Shown: positions 42,105 through 53,811 of the stretch, piece after piece | Numbering within the stretch: position 1 is the stretch's first letter | Layout of the letters: every line of letters begins with the position of its first letter | NCBI GenBank assembly: GCA_905178155.1 | Contig: CAJINV010000002.1 | Location: 12,099,621 to 12,163,620 of the forward strand | Length of the DNA stretch: 64,000 nucleotides | Reading direction: 5' to 3' | Source: Amoebophrya sp. A120 | Lineage: Eukaryota; Sar; Dinophyceae; Syndiniales; Amoebophryaceae | The notes under the pieces: generated by a model | What the model was told of the DNA's origin: nothing | The model's input: the letters and a program-made list of their open reading frames with translations, nothing else | Databases searched by the model: none | Translations under genes and position numbers: made by a program

Positions 42105-44607
42105 TTAGCCTGCCTCCATCGGCACGAGGCGCTCATCCTCTGAGTCCGGGTCGTTCCCAGCCACATCGTGATCCGGCAGACCTTGTACCTCGGCCCGACT
42201 GATTTCGTTGATGTTGTCGTCATAGGCGTCCTCCCCACCAAACTGCCAGTTGTCGAGGTTGGAGGGGACACCGCCCCCTGCCCCGGCGGGAGGACCCTCG
42301 GTGGACTTGGACATGGACCCAGCTGGCCCTGTAGTTCCCTTGCTGACAGGAGCACCGGAGCCAGGATTGGGGCCTCCCACGGGTCGCGTGCTGGCTGCAT
42401 CCCCGCGAGGAATTGTTTGCTGATGAACTACTTTCTCTTTTGAGCCACCTCGTGGTGCACCGCTTGGAGGAGCAGGAATTCCAGTACTCGGAGAAGCTGC
42501 GTGCGTTCGCCCAACTTTCGTCCCGGGAAGATGCGCCGTCCCTGCCGGGTTCGTTTTATTCCCTCCAACACTTCTAGCTGCTACGGGCACCCCGGTCGGG
42601 TTCAGCCCTGCTCCGCCCTTGCTGTGCTTTCTTTTTCCGAGCAGCTCCTGATAGGTCGTGGCGGCGGTGTGGAAGCTTGGCGCGTCGGTACAGGAAGATT
42701 GGTCGAGGGGGGCAGGCGGGACGAAGTCCTTGCCCGCTTTCGCCGGATCCACCTTCACCATCTGACCAGGTCGTGGATTCGCGCTTGATGATGCGGATGT
42801 GGAGGCCGCGCCGGCTCCGCTTGATCGTGACGAGGGGTGCGCGGTCGCCCGGGATGGACCAGGAGCTGCGCGCGAACCCGCGCTAGATGTCGAAATCGTT
42901 GCTTTGTTGCTCGTGGCACTGCTTCCAGAAGTTGTAGAGCTGGCACGTTGTACATTGTTAGAAAGCGGGGGGCTTGCAAACGACGTCATTCCCGGCACCG
43001 CTGCTCCAGGAGCCGTCTGTTTGGTCGTGTTCTGCATGCTCCTGATCTGATCGCTTTTACTGCTTGGCGCGCTCCGCGTTACTTCGGTCCGAGATGAGAG
43101 ACTAGCGTTTGCGGGGCCGGTACCTGCCACGCTCGTGCTGCCTCCTGATTGCTGTCGGGAAATAAATAAATGTTGTTCTTCAGCCCCCGGGGCATCGACA
43201 GTCTGTTTTTCTGTTGCAGGTTCAGGTTCTTCGGCGGGGAGAACTGCTGCTGCGGTGGCTTCCAAATAAGCTTTGACCGGGTCGAAAAGCGCTTTATTCG
43301 GCAACTGTACCTTTGAACTTGTTGCTGCGGCATCCCCAGCACCAGGGCGTTCTCCAGTTTTGGTAGACGCGGGCGACGCGGCCACTCGGTCACCTGTAGT
43401 CCCGCTGCGCGGCGTATTTGCGTTGCTCTTTCGAAGTAGCGCAGACATCCGGGACTTTTCCGCGGTCAGTACGCGAATGTGCTCAGTTGCTTTCTTTTCC
43501 TTCTCTGCGAAGTCCGCCTGCAGCAACGCCAATTGCGCCTCCAAATCTGCGTTCAGGCTTTGTTCCTGCTCACAACGGGCCTGGAGCGCCTGACTGGTTT
43601 CCAGTAGTTGCGCATGCTGGGCTTCCAAAACGGCGCACCTTTCTTTCGCAGTCGTTGCTCCCTGTTCGTGCTCGACATTCTCCGCCACCAGAGAATCAAT
43701 CATAGTCTTCCAGTCGCTCGCATCCATCCGCATCTTCTCCTGCAGCTGATCCCGCTCGTGTCGCAAGGAGGAGGCGGCACCTGTGGTCGTATGTTGAGGA
43801 AGTTTTCGAGACGGATCGATGAATAGAGTGGTACGTACTTCTTCTACTTCTTGTTCGATTCAAGAGGAGAGATAGAAAAGAGAAAGACAGAACATGTTGT
43901 GCTTTAACGCGCAGGCGAAGCCCAAGCTTCGAGCAATAGCGTCGTTTTTTCGTGGCCATTTCCGGCGCATCATCGAAATCAGAAACAAAGGATACAACGA
44001 CCGAAGGACCTCCCTAGCTAGACTTACCTTGTTCCCGCTGCAAATCCAGTTCCAGCTTACTGCACAAGCGCCTCCATTCGTCCACTTCGAGCTGTTTCTG
44101 TCGTTCTCGTTGCTGTGCCTCTTGCGCAATTTCTCGCGTAGCGTCGGCTGTGTCGATTTCGGCTCGAAGCTGCTCCCGGTCATGCTCGGCGTCTAGCCGC
44201 AACGCATTTGTCTCATCAAATGCGGACTGAAGCCCAGCCACCTGGAGAGAGAAGCATAATTTTCAGTTTCATCATCGGCATTTTCAGACAAATCGGAATC
44301 GCTGCTCGCGCAGTAGTGATACGACGGCGTCCCATTCTTTTTTTGCTCCTGTTGCTGTCTCCAGCATTGGCATTCTGTTCTTTCATTCGTTGATGCAGCA
44401 AATTAGCAACTCTACCTTGCCTTCCAGCATGCTGATTATTTTCTTCTGTGCCGTAAGCTCATCGCGTAATGCGGTCTCCGCGGCGCTGTGTTCCTTCTGC
44501 AACTTTATTCTTACTGGCGGATTTTTGGATGCTCTGACGGCCGCAGTATCGGTTAGAAACAACCCACATCCCGGGGAGCCGCGTGTGTGCACGAGCTTTT
44601 GCGCCAT
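42105..44607 (-). CDS. Coiled-coil protein with Ser/Ala/Pro-rich tail
   Basis: Three exons, 44607-44416, 44241-44028 and 43780-42105, fit in phase with GT-AG introns of 174 and 247 bp (693 residues). Residues about 30-270 form a near-continuous coiled coil (KLQKEHSAAETALRDELTAQ, REIAQEAQQRERQKQLEVDE, LEAQLALLQADFAEKEKKAT). The rest is low complexity, rich in Ser, Thr, Ala and Pro. It has a short acidic end containing NWQFGGEDAYDDNINEISRA and AGNDPDSEDERLVP. The third exon has no ATG near its 5' end, which supports the upstream exons. No domain was recognised. A structural or tethering role is typical for such layouts but is not shown here. Confidence 0.65.
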
Positions 44608-45381
44608 GGCCTCCAACAAGGTTTAGATTCAGATTTTTTAGCAACGCCTGAGTCTTTTATTTACCTTTCAGCTCGACTTCCAATTCCAAAAAAACAAAAA
44701 AAGAATTGCACTGACAGCGCAAGAAACCCCAATCACATTTTCGACGCTAGGACCAAGAGCATCTGCGCCACACAGTCAAACACAAACAGGAAGTGGAAGA
44801 ACACATTTAAAAATTTACATGTCGAACAAATGAAATCGAGAGGCAGAGGAATCATATCAGGAAAAGTCATAAGCTGACGATCGAAACAAAAACACAAAAA
44901 ATGCCATCGGTCCTATTTGCACCCTAGCGCCACAACAATAACAAAGCCGCTCGTCGTACAACTTTTCAGTGGCACTCTCAATCTTGCTCTCTCTGCTGCC
45001 CGTTTTGTTTCTCGAATGATTCACTCTCCTTCACAGATGAAGCTCGTCAGGGCTACACACTCCAATTAAGTTCAAGTAGTAGTGTTCCGTAATGCTTGAG
45101 ATAGAGATCGTACGTTGCTTCGTACCGACGTGGGCATGATGTAAAACATTGTTGTGGTCCGATGTTGGTATAGCTTTAGCATCGGCCTGGTAACTCAAGC
45201 ACAGGAAAAGTGTGCACCTTGTGTACAACGAGAGAGCAGAAGCTCCTCGTAGTCCAGTCGTGCCCTGCTAGCTGCAATTTCGTCTTCTGTGAGGCGCGTG
45301 GCATAATTTTCGTAATCGTAGCACACACCGTTCTCAGTCACAGGGCGCACGCGGGTTGCTTTCGATTTGTCAACAACATCT
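44608..45381. other. Gap downstream of helicase, possible extra exon
   Basis: About 770 bp. A minus-strand frame at 45431-45195 contains a protein-like stretch (YDYENYATRLTEDEIAASRA, then RLDYEELLLSRCTQG). A splice from GAGAAAG|GTGTGG to CCTCACAG|AAGAC would append EDEIAASRARLDYEELLLSR to the helicase in phase, so the helicase may end near 45195 rather than 45382. Confidence 0.35.
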
Positions 45382-48300
45382 TCACCGTGCCACACCTTTC
45401 TCAGGATTGGAATCAGACGACGAAGTTTCATCCAACACTTCGTCGCATAATTTTTGCTCCATCGCGGACATGCGGTATTGCGCGTTGGCGATCATCTCTC
45501 TGACCTGTGCGTGGATCATCCTTTGCACGGTGCCATTCTGCTGTCGATCGAAGGGCTCCTGCTGCAAAAACCACCTTTCCAGCTTGTTCTTCTCCATCAG
45601 CAGGGGATTGGTGACCAATGCCCCAGTCTCCGGATCGTAGACGTCGGGCACGACCTGCACCTTTGCGATTTTCTCCACCGACCAGTTCGCTTCGTGCAAT
45701 TTGCGCGCCCGTGGGGCGGTAATACCCAGCTCACACAGGGGCTGCAGCTCCGGCGGGGCCGCAAACTGCATCCGCGGCCCTAGGGATTCAAACGTGCGCC
45801 ACAACACCCACCACCGCATCCGGTCGCAGAACTGCACGACCGTGCCACAGTACATCCCCGCGTTGTTTTGCAACTGCTGCACGATGCTTCGATCGACCTT
45901 GAATCGCGCCATCGTATCGGTCAAGGTCGCCTCGGACACCAGGCTGTACAAAATCATCGCGCAGAAGTAGCGAAGGTGGCGGATCAGCTGCAGAACGTAC
46001 TTCCCGTCCCGCTTCAGCGCCGGACCGCCGCTGCACAAGTTAGTCGGCGAGCCCGCGAAGGAGCTCCCCTGCAATAGCACGCCCGTGTGTACCTGCGCGT
46101 CCACCTGGATGGGGTAGCGGTCCTCGTCGATAAACTTGGAAACTAGCTGCCGGTTCTGATCGTTCGCTTCGGGATCCTGCGCCGGCAGCTTGATTTGCAG
46201 CTCCACAAAGTCTATCAAATGTAAAAATGTCTGGGTCTGGAAGAATGCAAGTTTGTCATGCTTGTCTGGCATAATTCGAGAATCTGTGTTGCATAGGCAC
46301 GAAAAGACCCTCTTACCTGTCATGCAAAAACGCAGTTTGCCATGCGGAATACGTAAGACATGGCAGCCAAAAAATTTGTGATGCAAAGCTGCGAATTGCA
46401 GTGCGGCTATCATCCACTTTTTGCATCACAAGTTTCCAGACCCAGACATTTTTGCATTTGATAAAGTCCTGGGACACCTTCACGTCTTTCATCACCATTT
46501 TCTCGTCGCCGTCACTCTTTCGTATCAGCTTCAGTATCAACTGTAAAAATGTCTGGGTCTGGAAGAGTGTTAAACTTGTCATGCAGGTTTTCCATGACCC
46601 ATGAGGTCTGGAATGCGGGACCTAGCATGACAGAGTCTGTGAGGTCTCTGCTATGCCTAGCCTGCATAAGAAACTCCCTCCCAACTTGGTCGAAATTGGA
46701 CAGCATTTGGACCTCACGCAACACAGATTTTCGCACTATTCGGATTTAGCATGACAAGTTGCAATCTTCCAGACCCAGACATTTTTGCAGTTTATATTCA
46801 GGAAGATCGACCAATCGATCTGCCTGAGCACTTCAAGTAGCGTCGCACGGTCCGTCGGGGTGCACAAATAGAGGCAGTGAAAGATGGGGTCGAGGCTGAA
46901 ACCGTTTTCTCGTGCGTGGTGGAGCTCCTCATAGAGCATTTTGGAGACTTTCGTCTCCATCGACGAAAAGGCGGTCGCGTCCCCCAATGGGGTAGAAACC
47001 AAGCGTCTGCGAACTGGAATCGGCGGCGGCTCTTCGGGCTGGTGGGGAACAACTTTTTCAATATTATTTCTCTGGGCTTGGTCCGTGTGTTGTGCCGTAG
47101 GAGGCCGCGATGTTGTAGTTGCGGCTCCTTCCGCCTCATTTTTCGTGTCCCCTGCTGGTTGAGCTGAAGGTCCTTGTTTGCTGAGATTGGCATTGTCCTT
47201 CTCAAGAAGCGAATGTTTCCTAGCCGTACCCATTTCTACCCCCTCCGGCAAAATACCTTCCTGCTTTTCGAACGATGAGTCTGGGTAGAGCTCGTTCAGC
47301 AACGCATTGCGTTTTTCCACAAGCCTCCTTGAGGCTGCAGAAGAAGTACATGCCGCTCTATCTCGTCCATCTTCACCGCCTCCGTACATCCGTTGCATGA
47401 AACCTGGGACGGTGTCTGCTTTCGTGCCACCATCGTCACCACTTGAAAAATGAGCGGGATTCACAAATTCCCAACGGACGAACTGGTGGCCCACAAGCTC
47501 TTCCAGGTTTTCCTGCAGGTCCAACCCGAACTGCTCTAGGGCATCGATCTGACGTGTGGTCGAGGTTGGAAGCAAAGAAGACGAGCTCGAAGCAACGTCG
47601 TGGTCAGTCCGCTGTTCTTCGTCCACCAGGGAATCTTGTTGAGGTAGATTTTTCGTATCCACAAAACCATTTGCGTTGTCGTCTACCTCCTCCAGCATCG
47701 ATCCACTACCACTTCCGCTCTCTCGCTGGAGTTTTGCTTTGTCCTCGTCTATCATGGAAAGTTTAGCCGCTCGGTGCTGGAGCTGCCGCGGACCGCCGAC
47801 GGCGCTTCTCTTCGGATTCGGCTTGCTGTTGTACAAAAGGTGTTTATTCATCCCGCGGGGGCCTTTTCCGCTGTTGGATCCGTCCGACTGGTTGTCTTCC
47901 GACGTGAACGCTGTCCCGCCACTGAGGACAGGCTCCAATTTGCGTCGAGTGCCGCTGTGATTCCCAAAGTTGAAGTGTTGGTTGAACTGATTGAAGTTTG
48001 TTGGTCCACCAGACCGGCCGTTTCCCTCATCGGGTCCACCCCCGAAATTGGACGCGTCGCTGTTCTGGCGGCGGAGTCTTTCCGCCTCCTGAATGATTTT
48101 CTCGCGGCGCTCCTTGTACTTTGCTTTTTGTGCCGCCATTTCGGCCTCCGCCTTGTCTTGCTCAGTGACGCCACGGGTCAGGGCAAAGGCCGACTTTTTC
48201 GGCTTGTTACTTTGCTTGTTTTTTAAACTCGTAAAGTGGGCGATCAGCATTCTCCGGGCCTCGTTGTACTCGTTCGCGAGTTTTTGCCGCGGCCGCAGAT

Positions 48301-51300
48301 CTATCGAAAATTTGGTCTTTTTCGACAGGGCCATTTGGCCGCGCAGCGTGCTCGGGATGAAATCCAAGGTGATGTTGGGGACGATCCCGAGCGCTATGGA
48401 CTCCAACAGCGCCCGCCTGAGCCGCTTCCCTGTCAGCGCGGAGGTCAAAGGCGGTAGTTCGCCGGTCAGCAGTTCAGAAATCACCTTCGATTCTTTCTTT
48501 TCCACACACACCACACACTCCCCCTCCGTGTCATAGCCCGCTCGGCCGGCGCGGCCAATGATTTGCAGAAACCTCGGGAGGTCGACCGTGACCGGGCCGG
48601 TTTTCAGACTGCAAAGCAGCACCCGGCGACAGGGTAAATTCACGCCAACCGCAAGAGTCGTCGTGCAGCAGAAAACAAGCAGGACTCGGGTGCGAAAAGC
48701 CTCTTCCAAAATCGCGCGTTCTTCCGTGAGTAATCCTGAGTGGTGATAGGCGATGCCGAGTGGGACGGTATTGCGCAGGACCGGACAAAGGCCCGACGGA
48801 CAGCGGCTCTTTAGTGCCTCGATGCACTCCAGCCGTTTTTCTAGGACGCCGATAGCGCCGTACTCACTTTTGCACAGGTAGGAATGAATCAAGTTGGTGG
48901 GTGTTCGTTGCTGACTGCAGTAGTTGCGATTTGCATGATCGGCGGCGTGCATCCAGTTTGGGTCGTTCTTGTTTGGATGTTCGACAACCTGCGGCTCCTC
49001 GAACACGATACCGTCCATCTGTGTTGGAATGTTGTTCCACCGCGAATTGCGCCGTTGCTGCACGTTCGTCGTCATATTCGGTGCGTGTGCCGGAACTGGT
49101 TTCCTTTTCTGCATCTCTTTGCGGGCCTCGATCGGGTCGATTTGGGACAAGCAACTGGAGATGAACGACTGAATCGAATCGCGCGGACGTGCCTTCGGCG
49201 GTCCAGTAGCTCCCGGCTGCGGCGTTGCGGATTGCGCAAGCGCAATAACTCCCGCCGGCGAAGCAAATGGAGGCGGAGAGGACTGCTGCTTCACTCGATG
49301 TTCATCGTGGATGAAGTGTTCGGTTTCTTGTCGCTCCTGCGCCAGTTGGTGTTCCTTTTCGTCTTCGTGCTCCTTCGCGATGATCTTTAGTTGCGCCTTG
49401 TAGTCCTTGAGGTTCTTGATCATGGCGGCCAAAAGCTCTTCCGGTTCCAGCGCGTCCACCGACCCGATTTCCGCTTTCAGATCTCGCAGGACCTTGCTCT
49501 TGACCGCACTGCTTATCTTTTCCGCTTGCCCCTCGCACCATTTTTTTGAGCTGCAAAAGGAGAGACAAGACTCGTTTTTCAGCATTCCCTCGTACGTCGT
49601 CGTGATGACCGCGTCTTTCTGCTCGTTCTCAAACTGGTAAAGAACCAGCTGCCGCCCGCGCGGGCAAAACTGAAACAGGTCTGGCTTGATCGGCGTGAAT
49701 TTTTTTGGGAGGGGTGGCAGATTTTCTTTCGAATTTTTGTTCTTCTGATCGATGCGCAAGATGTTGTCTGCGTGGAGCGCTCTCACCGCTGGCTTTTTGA
49801 AAAGTTCTTTCGGATAGTGCTGGCGGAGGTTCTTCGGTTTCGATGGGTGCTGCACCGGAGCAGGCAACACTGCTGGGGCAGATTTCGCGGTTTGGGGTAG
49901 TTCTTGGTTAGCTACAGGAGGTTGAGCTGCGGTGGCAGTGCCAGGCTGCTCTTCGAGGCCTGCTGGTGCTGTCTTTGAATGTCCGTAAGGTGTGTCGTTC
50001 GCATGACCTAGTGTCGCATCAGCACCAGAGACCGACGCTGAAAACGCTTTCGCTGCCGCTTCCGTAACGCCAAGAGTGTGATCGTCAGGCGCCAACCCCA
50101 ACGGGCGACTATTGTTGGCTTGATGCTGCGGCAGAACTCTACCTGGCGGCTCAGAATGAGCTTGTTTTGTAATCATATTATGAAACGGGGCACCAGCCGC
50201 CGTTGGCAGCTGGAGCTGAGCAGATGGGGATGGTGTTGGAGGCAAGATTAGCGTGTGTGCAGGCTGAGGTGGCTGCGGAGGGGCGTGGCGCTTCTCTTCT
50301 GACGTTAGATTGCCACTCAGACACGACGAGACATGGCCAGTGCTAGCAGGTAGTGGGCGAGGCGGATTTATTCCGTTTGCACGTCGAAGCAGACCACTGG
50401 ATGCTGACTCTACAGCTGGAGGTTCCGATTGCTGCGGAAAACTGACTGCGTCAGGGACTGCGCTTTTCTTTAGCGAAGGGAAAGTAGACTGCGGTAGAGG
50501 ACCACCAGCGTAGTTGTAGTTGAAAGTATTGGAAAACGGCCTGAAGTTTTGAGCAGTGACACCCGATGACGCGCTCGCCGCGCCAACAGGTCCACCACTA
50601 CCCGGAACGCCTGTGGCTGCGGGTTGTTTTGGGTGCATAATCATTCGATTTTCGATTCGTGTGCGCTTCAACGGAGGCTCGCCTGTGTCTACTTGCTCGT
50701 TCCCTCCACCGCTATGATCCGGGCAGCCCGCACCGGGTATTGGCGCTGTGTGGCTCCCTTCCACCAATTTCTGGCTGGCCTGCAGCCGCACAGGATTCTC
50801 ATCCTCTATTTCCATTTGTTGCACACCTTCTTCCATCTCCCTGGTGTTCGCTCCATCTAATACCATCGGCAAAACTCCTGCTGGCTGCAACGCCTTTGCC
50901 GCCAATCCAGCTGTTTCCGCAGCTTCCTCTTCCTCTATCCTTTGCACCTCCGCGTTGAAATCTTGCACATGCTTCCTGAACCTCTTTATGTCGTCTGGTG
51001 AAAAGGGATAGAAGTGCTGTCCGAGTTTGACGCGGTACAAAAGCGGAATCGGGCGGAACCGGGTATTGTACATGCCCGCATCGAGCCACCGCGCGAGCAC
51101 GGGCAAGTCGGAGAGAGTCGCGGACAACCCGATGATTTGCAAGTCTAACTTCTGCGGAATCACGTGCTCCCGGTGGTGCAACGGATTTTTTGCGATTGCG
51201 GTTTTCGTGGTTCTTTGGCATTGCGCAAGACTAGAAGTTACCCGCAACCGCGGATCTGGATCATCTTCCCCCGCGGGAACGTGATTCGTCATGCTGGTGT

Positions 51301-53811
51301 CGACGTCAACGGACAAGCGTGAATACAGGCGAATTTTTGTGAGGATCAGCTCTAGTATCCAGCCACGGTCCGCGTCCGTATCAAATGTAAAAATGTCTGG
51401 GTCTGGAAGATTCTGAGATTTGTCATGCATGTTCTGCATGACCCAGGATGTTTGTAATGCACGACCGCGCATCACAGATTTTGAGCGGGCTTCCTGATGC
51501 CTACTCCGCATGACAAATAACGCACTCCCCGCGTAGCACAAACTAGACTCCTTTCGCTGGCCATGCATTACTTTACAGATTTTTCTAGAGTCCAAAGTTA
51601 GCATCACAAGTTCCATTCTTCCAGACCCAGACATTTTTGCATTTGATAGTCCGTGATCATGTGCAACTCGTCTACGATTAGGGTTCCGATCAAGTGCAGC
51701 TGTCGCTCCTCGATCCACTTGTTGATCAGGGATTCGTATGCATGACAAAAGCATTGGCATCTTCGTACTACTGGAAATCACGTCACGACAAAGTTTTTAG
51801 TTTAGAGAGAAATTGTTCATGCATCGGATAATTCGGACGAATGAAGATGAGCAAGAAAATCGGTATCGGTCGCACTGTGCTAGAATTTGCACGAGTGCGA
51901 TACTTTTGCACAGGGTAAATTGGCCTTCTCATACGTGCACACGGCGACGTCAACCGCCGGGTACCAGTTGCCAGTCTGCGCCTGCCCGAAGAAGCCCTGC
52001 ACCCGCACCAGGTGACCCCAGACTTGCTGCAGGGCCTTGATCCGTTCGTTGCACATTGCGACGAAGGGAAGGAGGATCAACGCCCGCTTCCCCTCGTAGA
52101 GACACCTTCGCATCATCAAAATGTCGGCGACCAGCGTTTTTCCGCCCGATGTGGGGGCGGTGTAGACGAGGTTCTTGCCAAAATCTAGAACCTCGCGGTC
52201 GCTGCTGCACAAGCAGGCCGCTTGCCACGGGTAGAGGTCGTGGATCTTCATGACGTCACGGTAGTTGGTCTGCACGGAGTGCGGAACGTGGTAGAACGAA
52301 AGCTTGCGTTGCTCGAGCGGAATAGCGTCTTCGTCTCCTTCCTCTTGTTCTGCCGGTGCGGCAACGGAGCTGCAAGTCGTGCCTAGTACAGCTCTACTGT
52401 TGCTTTTCTGGTTATGTTCCGCGTTCTTCGGAGCACTGTCGTCCTTGTCACCACGACCTGCGACATCAGCAGCAGGAACAAGCCCTTGCCTTTTTTTGTC
52501 ATCCTCATTCGGCTTCGGAGGTTTCGAACCACCCGTTGCGGTTGGCGGCGGGTAAAGCTCCTCTCGGAGCTGCAGCGTGATGCGACTGGTAGCGTCGGCC
52601 CGGTTCTTGATCCCGTGCTTCTTCATGGTCCAGGCGTCAAGTTTTTGCGCGCGAAAGGCCTCACTTCTCTCGTTCGATTTGGAAAAGGCCCTCCCGCGAA
52701 GCGAAACGTAGAAACTCTCCCGGTTGCCATCGATGACACGAGTAGTCCACTGCGCGACCCGTCGTTCCACCTGCGGTTTTCCGGGTTTCCGGTTCTTCCT
52801 GAGCTTCCTCTTCTTCTGCAGCGGATTTCGCTCTGGCTTTGCGTGTCCGCCGGGGTTCTGCTCCCCGCCCTGTGCAGCAGGACCTTTACTGCTACCCGAG
52901 GCGCTTGCTGCGGGCTGCCCGGTCGTTGCGCCAGCATTTTGCTTCGTCTGTCGCTGCTCTAGAACCGCGGTTTTTTTCAGTTTCTCCACCTCGGCGGTCT
53001 CACCTTCGAAGACAACCCCCGTGTCGGCGTTTCGGGCGTAGTTCAGCCGGTTTTGCTTCAATTCCTCCTGCCGTTTGAGCCTCTCCTGCCGCTCCTTCTC
53101 CTGCATCTCGATTCGCTTCTGTCGCTCCTCCTCGCGCTTCTCCAGCCACGACTGCTTCTTCTGAAACAGGATCGACGCCCGAAACACTGGATCCAGCTGG
53201 TAGTCGGATGAAACGCTGCTGCTATCGTCATCGGAAGCGTCCGAGGAGGACGAGTCACCCTCGGACGAGGACTGGTTTTTCTTCTTTCTGCTTTTCATCG
53301 TTCCGTCCCGCTCAAGCGGCTTTCTCTCTTTGCTCGCAGGCCTTTTCGAGGAGCTACTTTGGCTCTCGGGTCCGTTGAGGTCCGGTGTATCATTCGGGGT
53401 GTCGCCACGCTGCTGGAACAGCGCTTGCACGTCCTGCTGCAGATAGGGGGCATTATCAGGACAATGGAACAAGGAGTCATGATGACTGGTGCCCCCGCCG
53501 GATGCAAAGCCTGAAGCCACTCCCTGACTTGTGTATCCACCGTCCTCGGCAGCTGGTCCAGGTCGTTGCTCCCACTGATGCACGGCACGGGGAAACCGAA
53601 ACTGGGCGGCAGCATCGACTTTCACTAATGGGGCTGCAGCTGGCTGTTTGTTGGCTAGCCCGTTCCTTGACGAGGAGGACGACGAGGAAGAGCCGCCAAA
53701 CTGGAAGTTTTTGTTTCCGAAACCAAGTGGCTGGCGTCCGAAAAATCCACCGCTTCCCGCGGACTGCCCTTGTCCTCCACCAAAGGCGTTTGGAAATCCG
53801 CCCTGATGCAT
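45382..53811 (-). CDS. Ski2-like superfamily 2 DNA helicase, HELQ/POLQ type
   Basis: Five exons, 53811-51918, 51731-51649, 51373-46797, 46529-46464 and 46207-45382, are joined across four introners (7,446 nt, 2,481 residues). The N-terminal 540 residues are Gly/Phe/Ser-rich then charged. Motif I is APTSGGKT (about 552-559), motif II DELH (652-655) in IVDELHMITDADRGWILELI, and motif III GLSATL (about 741). RecA lobe 2 resumes near 1535 with AYHHSGLLTEERAILEEAF, then TTTLAVGVNLP and QIIGRAGRAGYDTEGE. The C-terminal helical part (FKVDRSIVQQLQNNAGMYCG, VVQFCDRMRWW) matches the HELQ/POLQ helicase tail. The roughly 790-residue insertion between motifs III and IV is exceptional. No polymerase domain follows, so HELQ is favoured. 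These enzymes act in replication-fork and double-strand-break repair. Confidence 0.85.
46213..46463. mobile_element. Introner, TIR family 1, helicase copy 4
   Basis: This 251-bp element has the termini TATCAAATGTAAAAATGTCT and AGACATTTTTGCATTTGATA. Target duplication AAGTC is perfect (46208-46212 and 46464-46468). Excision gives KVSQDFVELQIK. ATTTGTGATGC occurs at 46374-46384. It is separated from the next element by only 71 bp. Confidence 0.93.
46535..46796. mobile_element. Introner, TIR family 1, helicase copy 3
   Basis: This 262-bp element starts TATCAACTGTAAAAATGTCT and ends CATTTTTGCAGTTTATA; the arms have one mismatch in the terminal nonamer. Target duplication TTCAG is perfect (46530-46534 and 46797-46801). 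Excision gives SIFLKLIRKSDGDEK. Left alone, it would add about 80 spurious residues and a stop to the helicase frame. Confidence 0.92.
51379..51648. mobile_element. Introner, TIR family 1, helicase copy 2
   Basis: This 270-bp element has identical termini to 46213-46463. Target duplication GTCCG is perfect (51374-51378 and 51649-51653). Excision restores helicase motif II context (ELHMITDADRGWILELILTK), matching the family's usual spacing. Internal motifs are at 51418-51428 and 51508-51518. Confidence 0.95.
51737..51917. mobile_element. Introner, TIR family 2, helicase copy 1, degraded flank
   Basis: This 181-bp element starts TATGCATGACAAAAGCATTG and ends GATACTTTTGCACAGGGTA, the family 2 termini. 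The flanks are ATTCG (51732-51736) and AATTG/ATTGG (51918-51923), so the target duplication is imperfect or shifted by one base. The frame that restores the conserved YEKANSLINKW needs removal of 51732-51917. This is the only element whose duplication is not clean. Confidence 0.8.
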
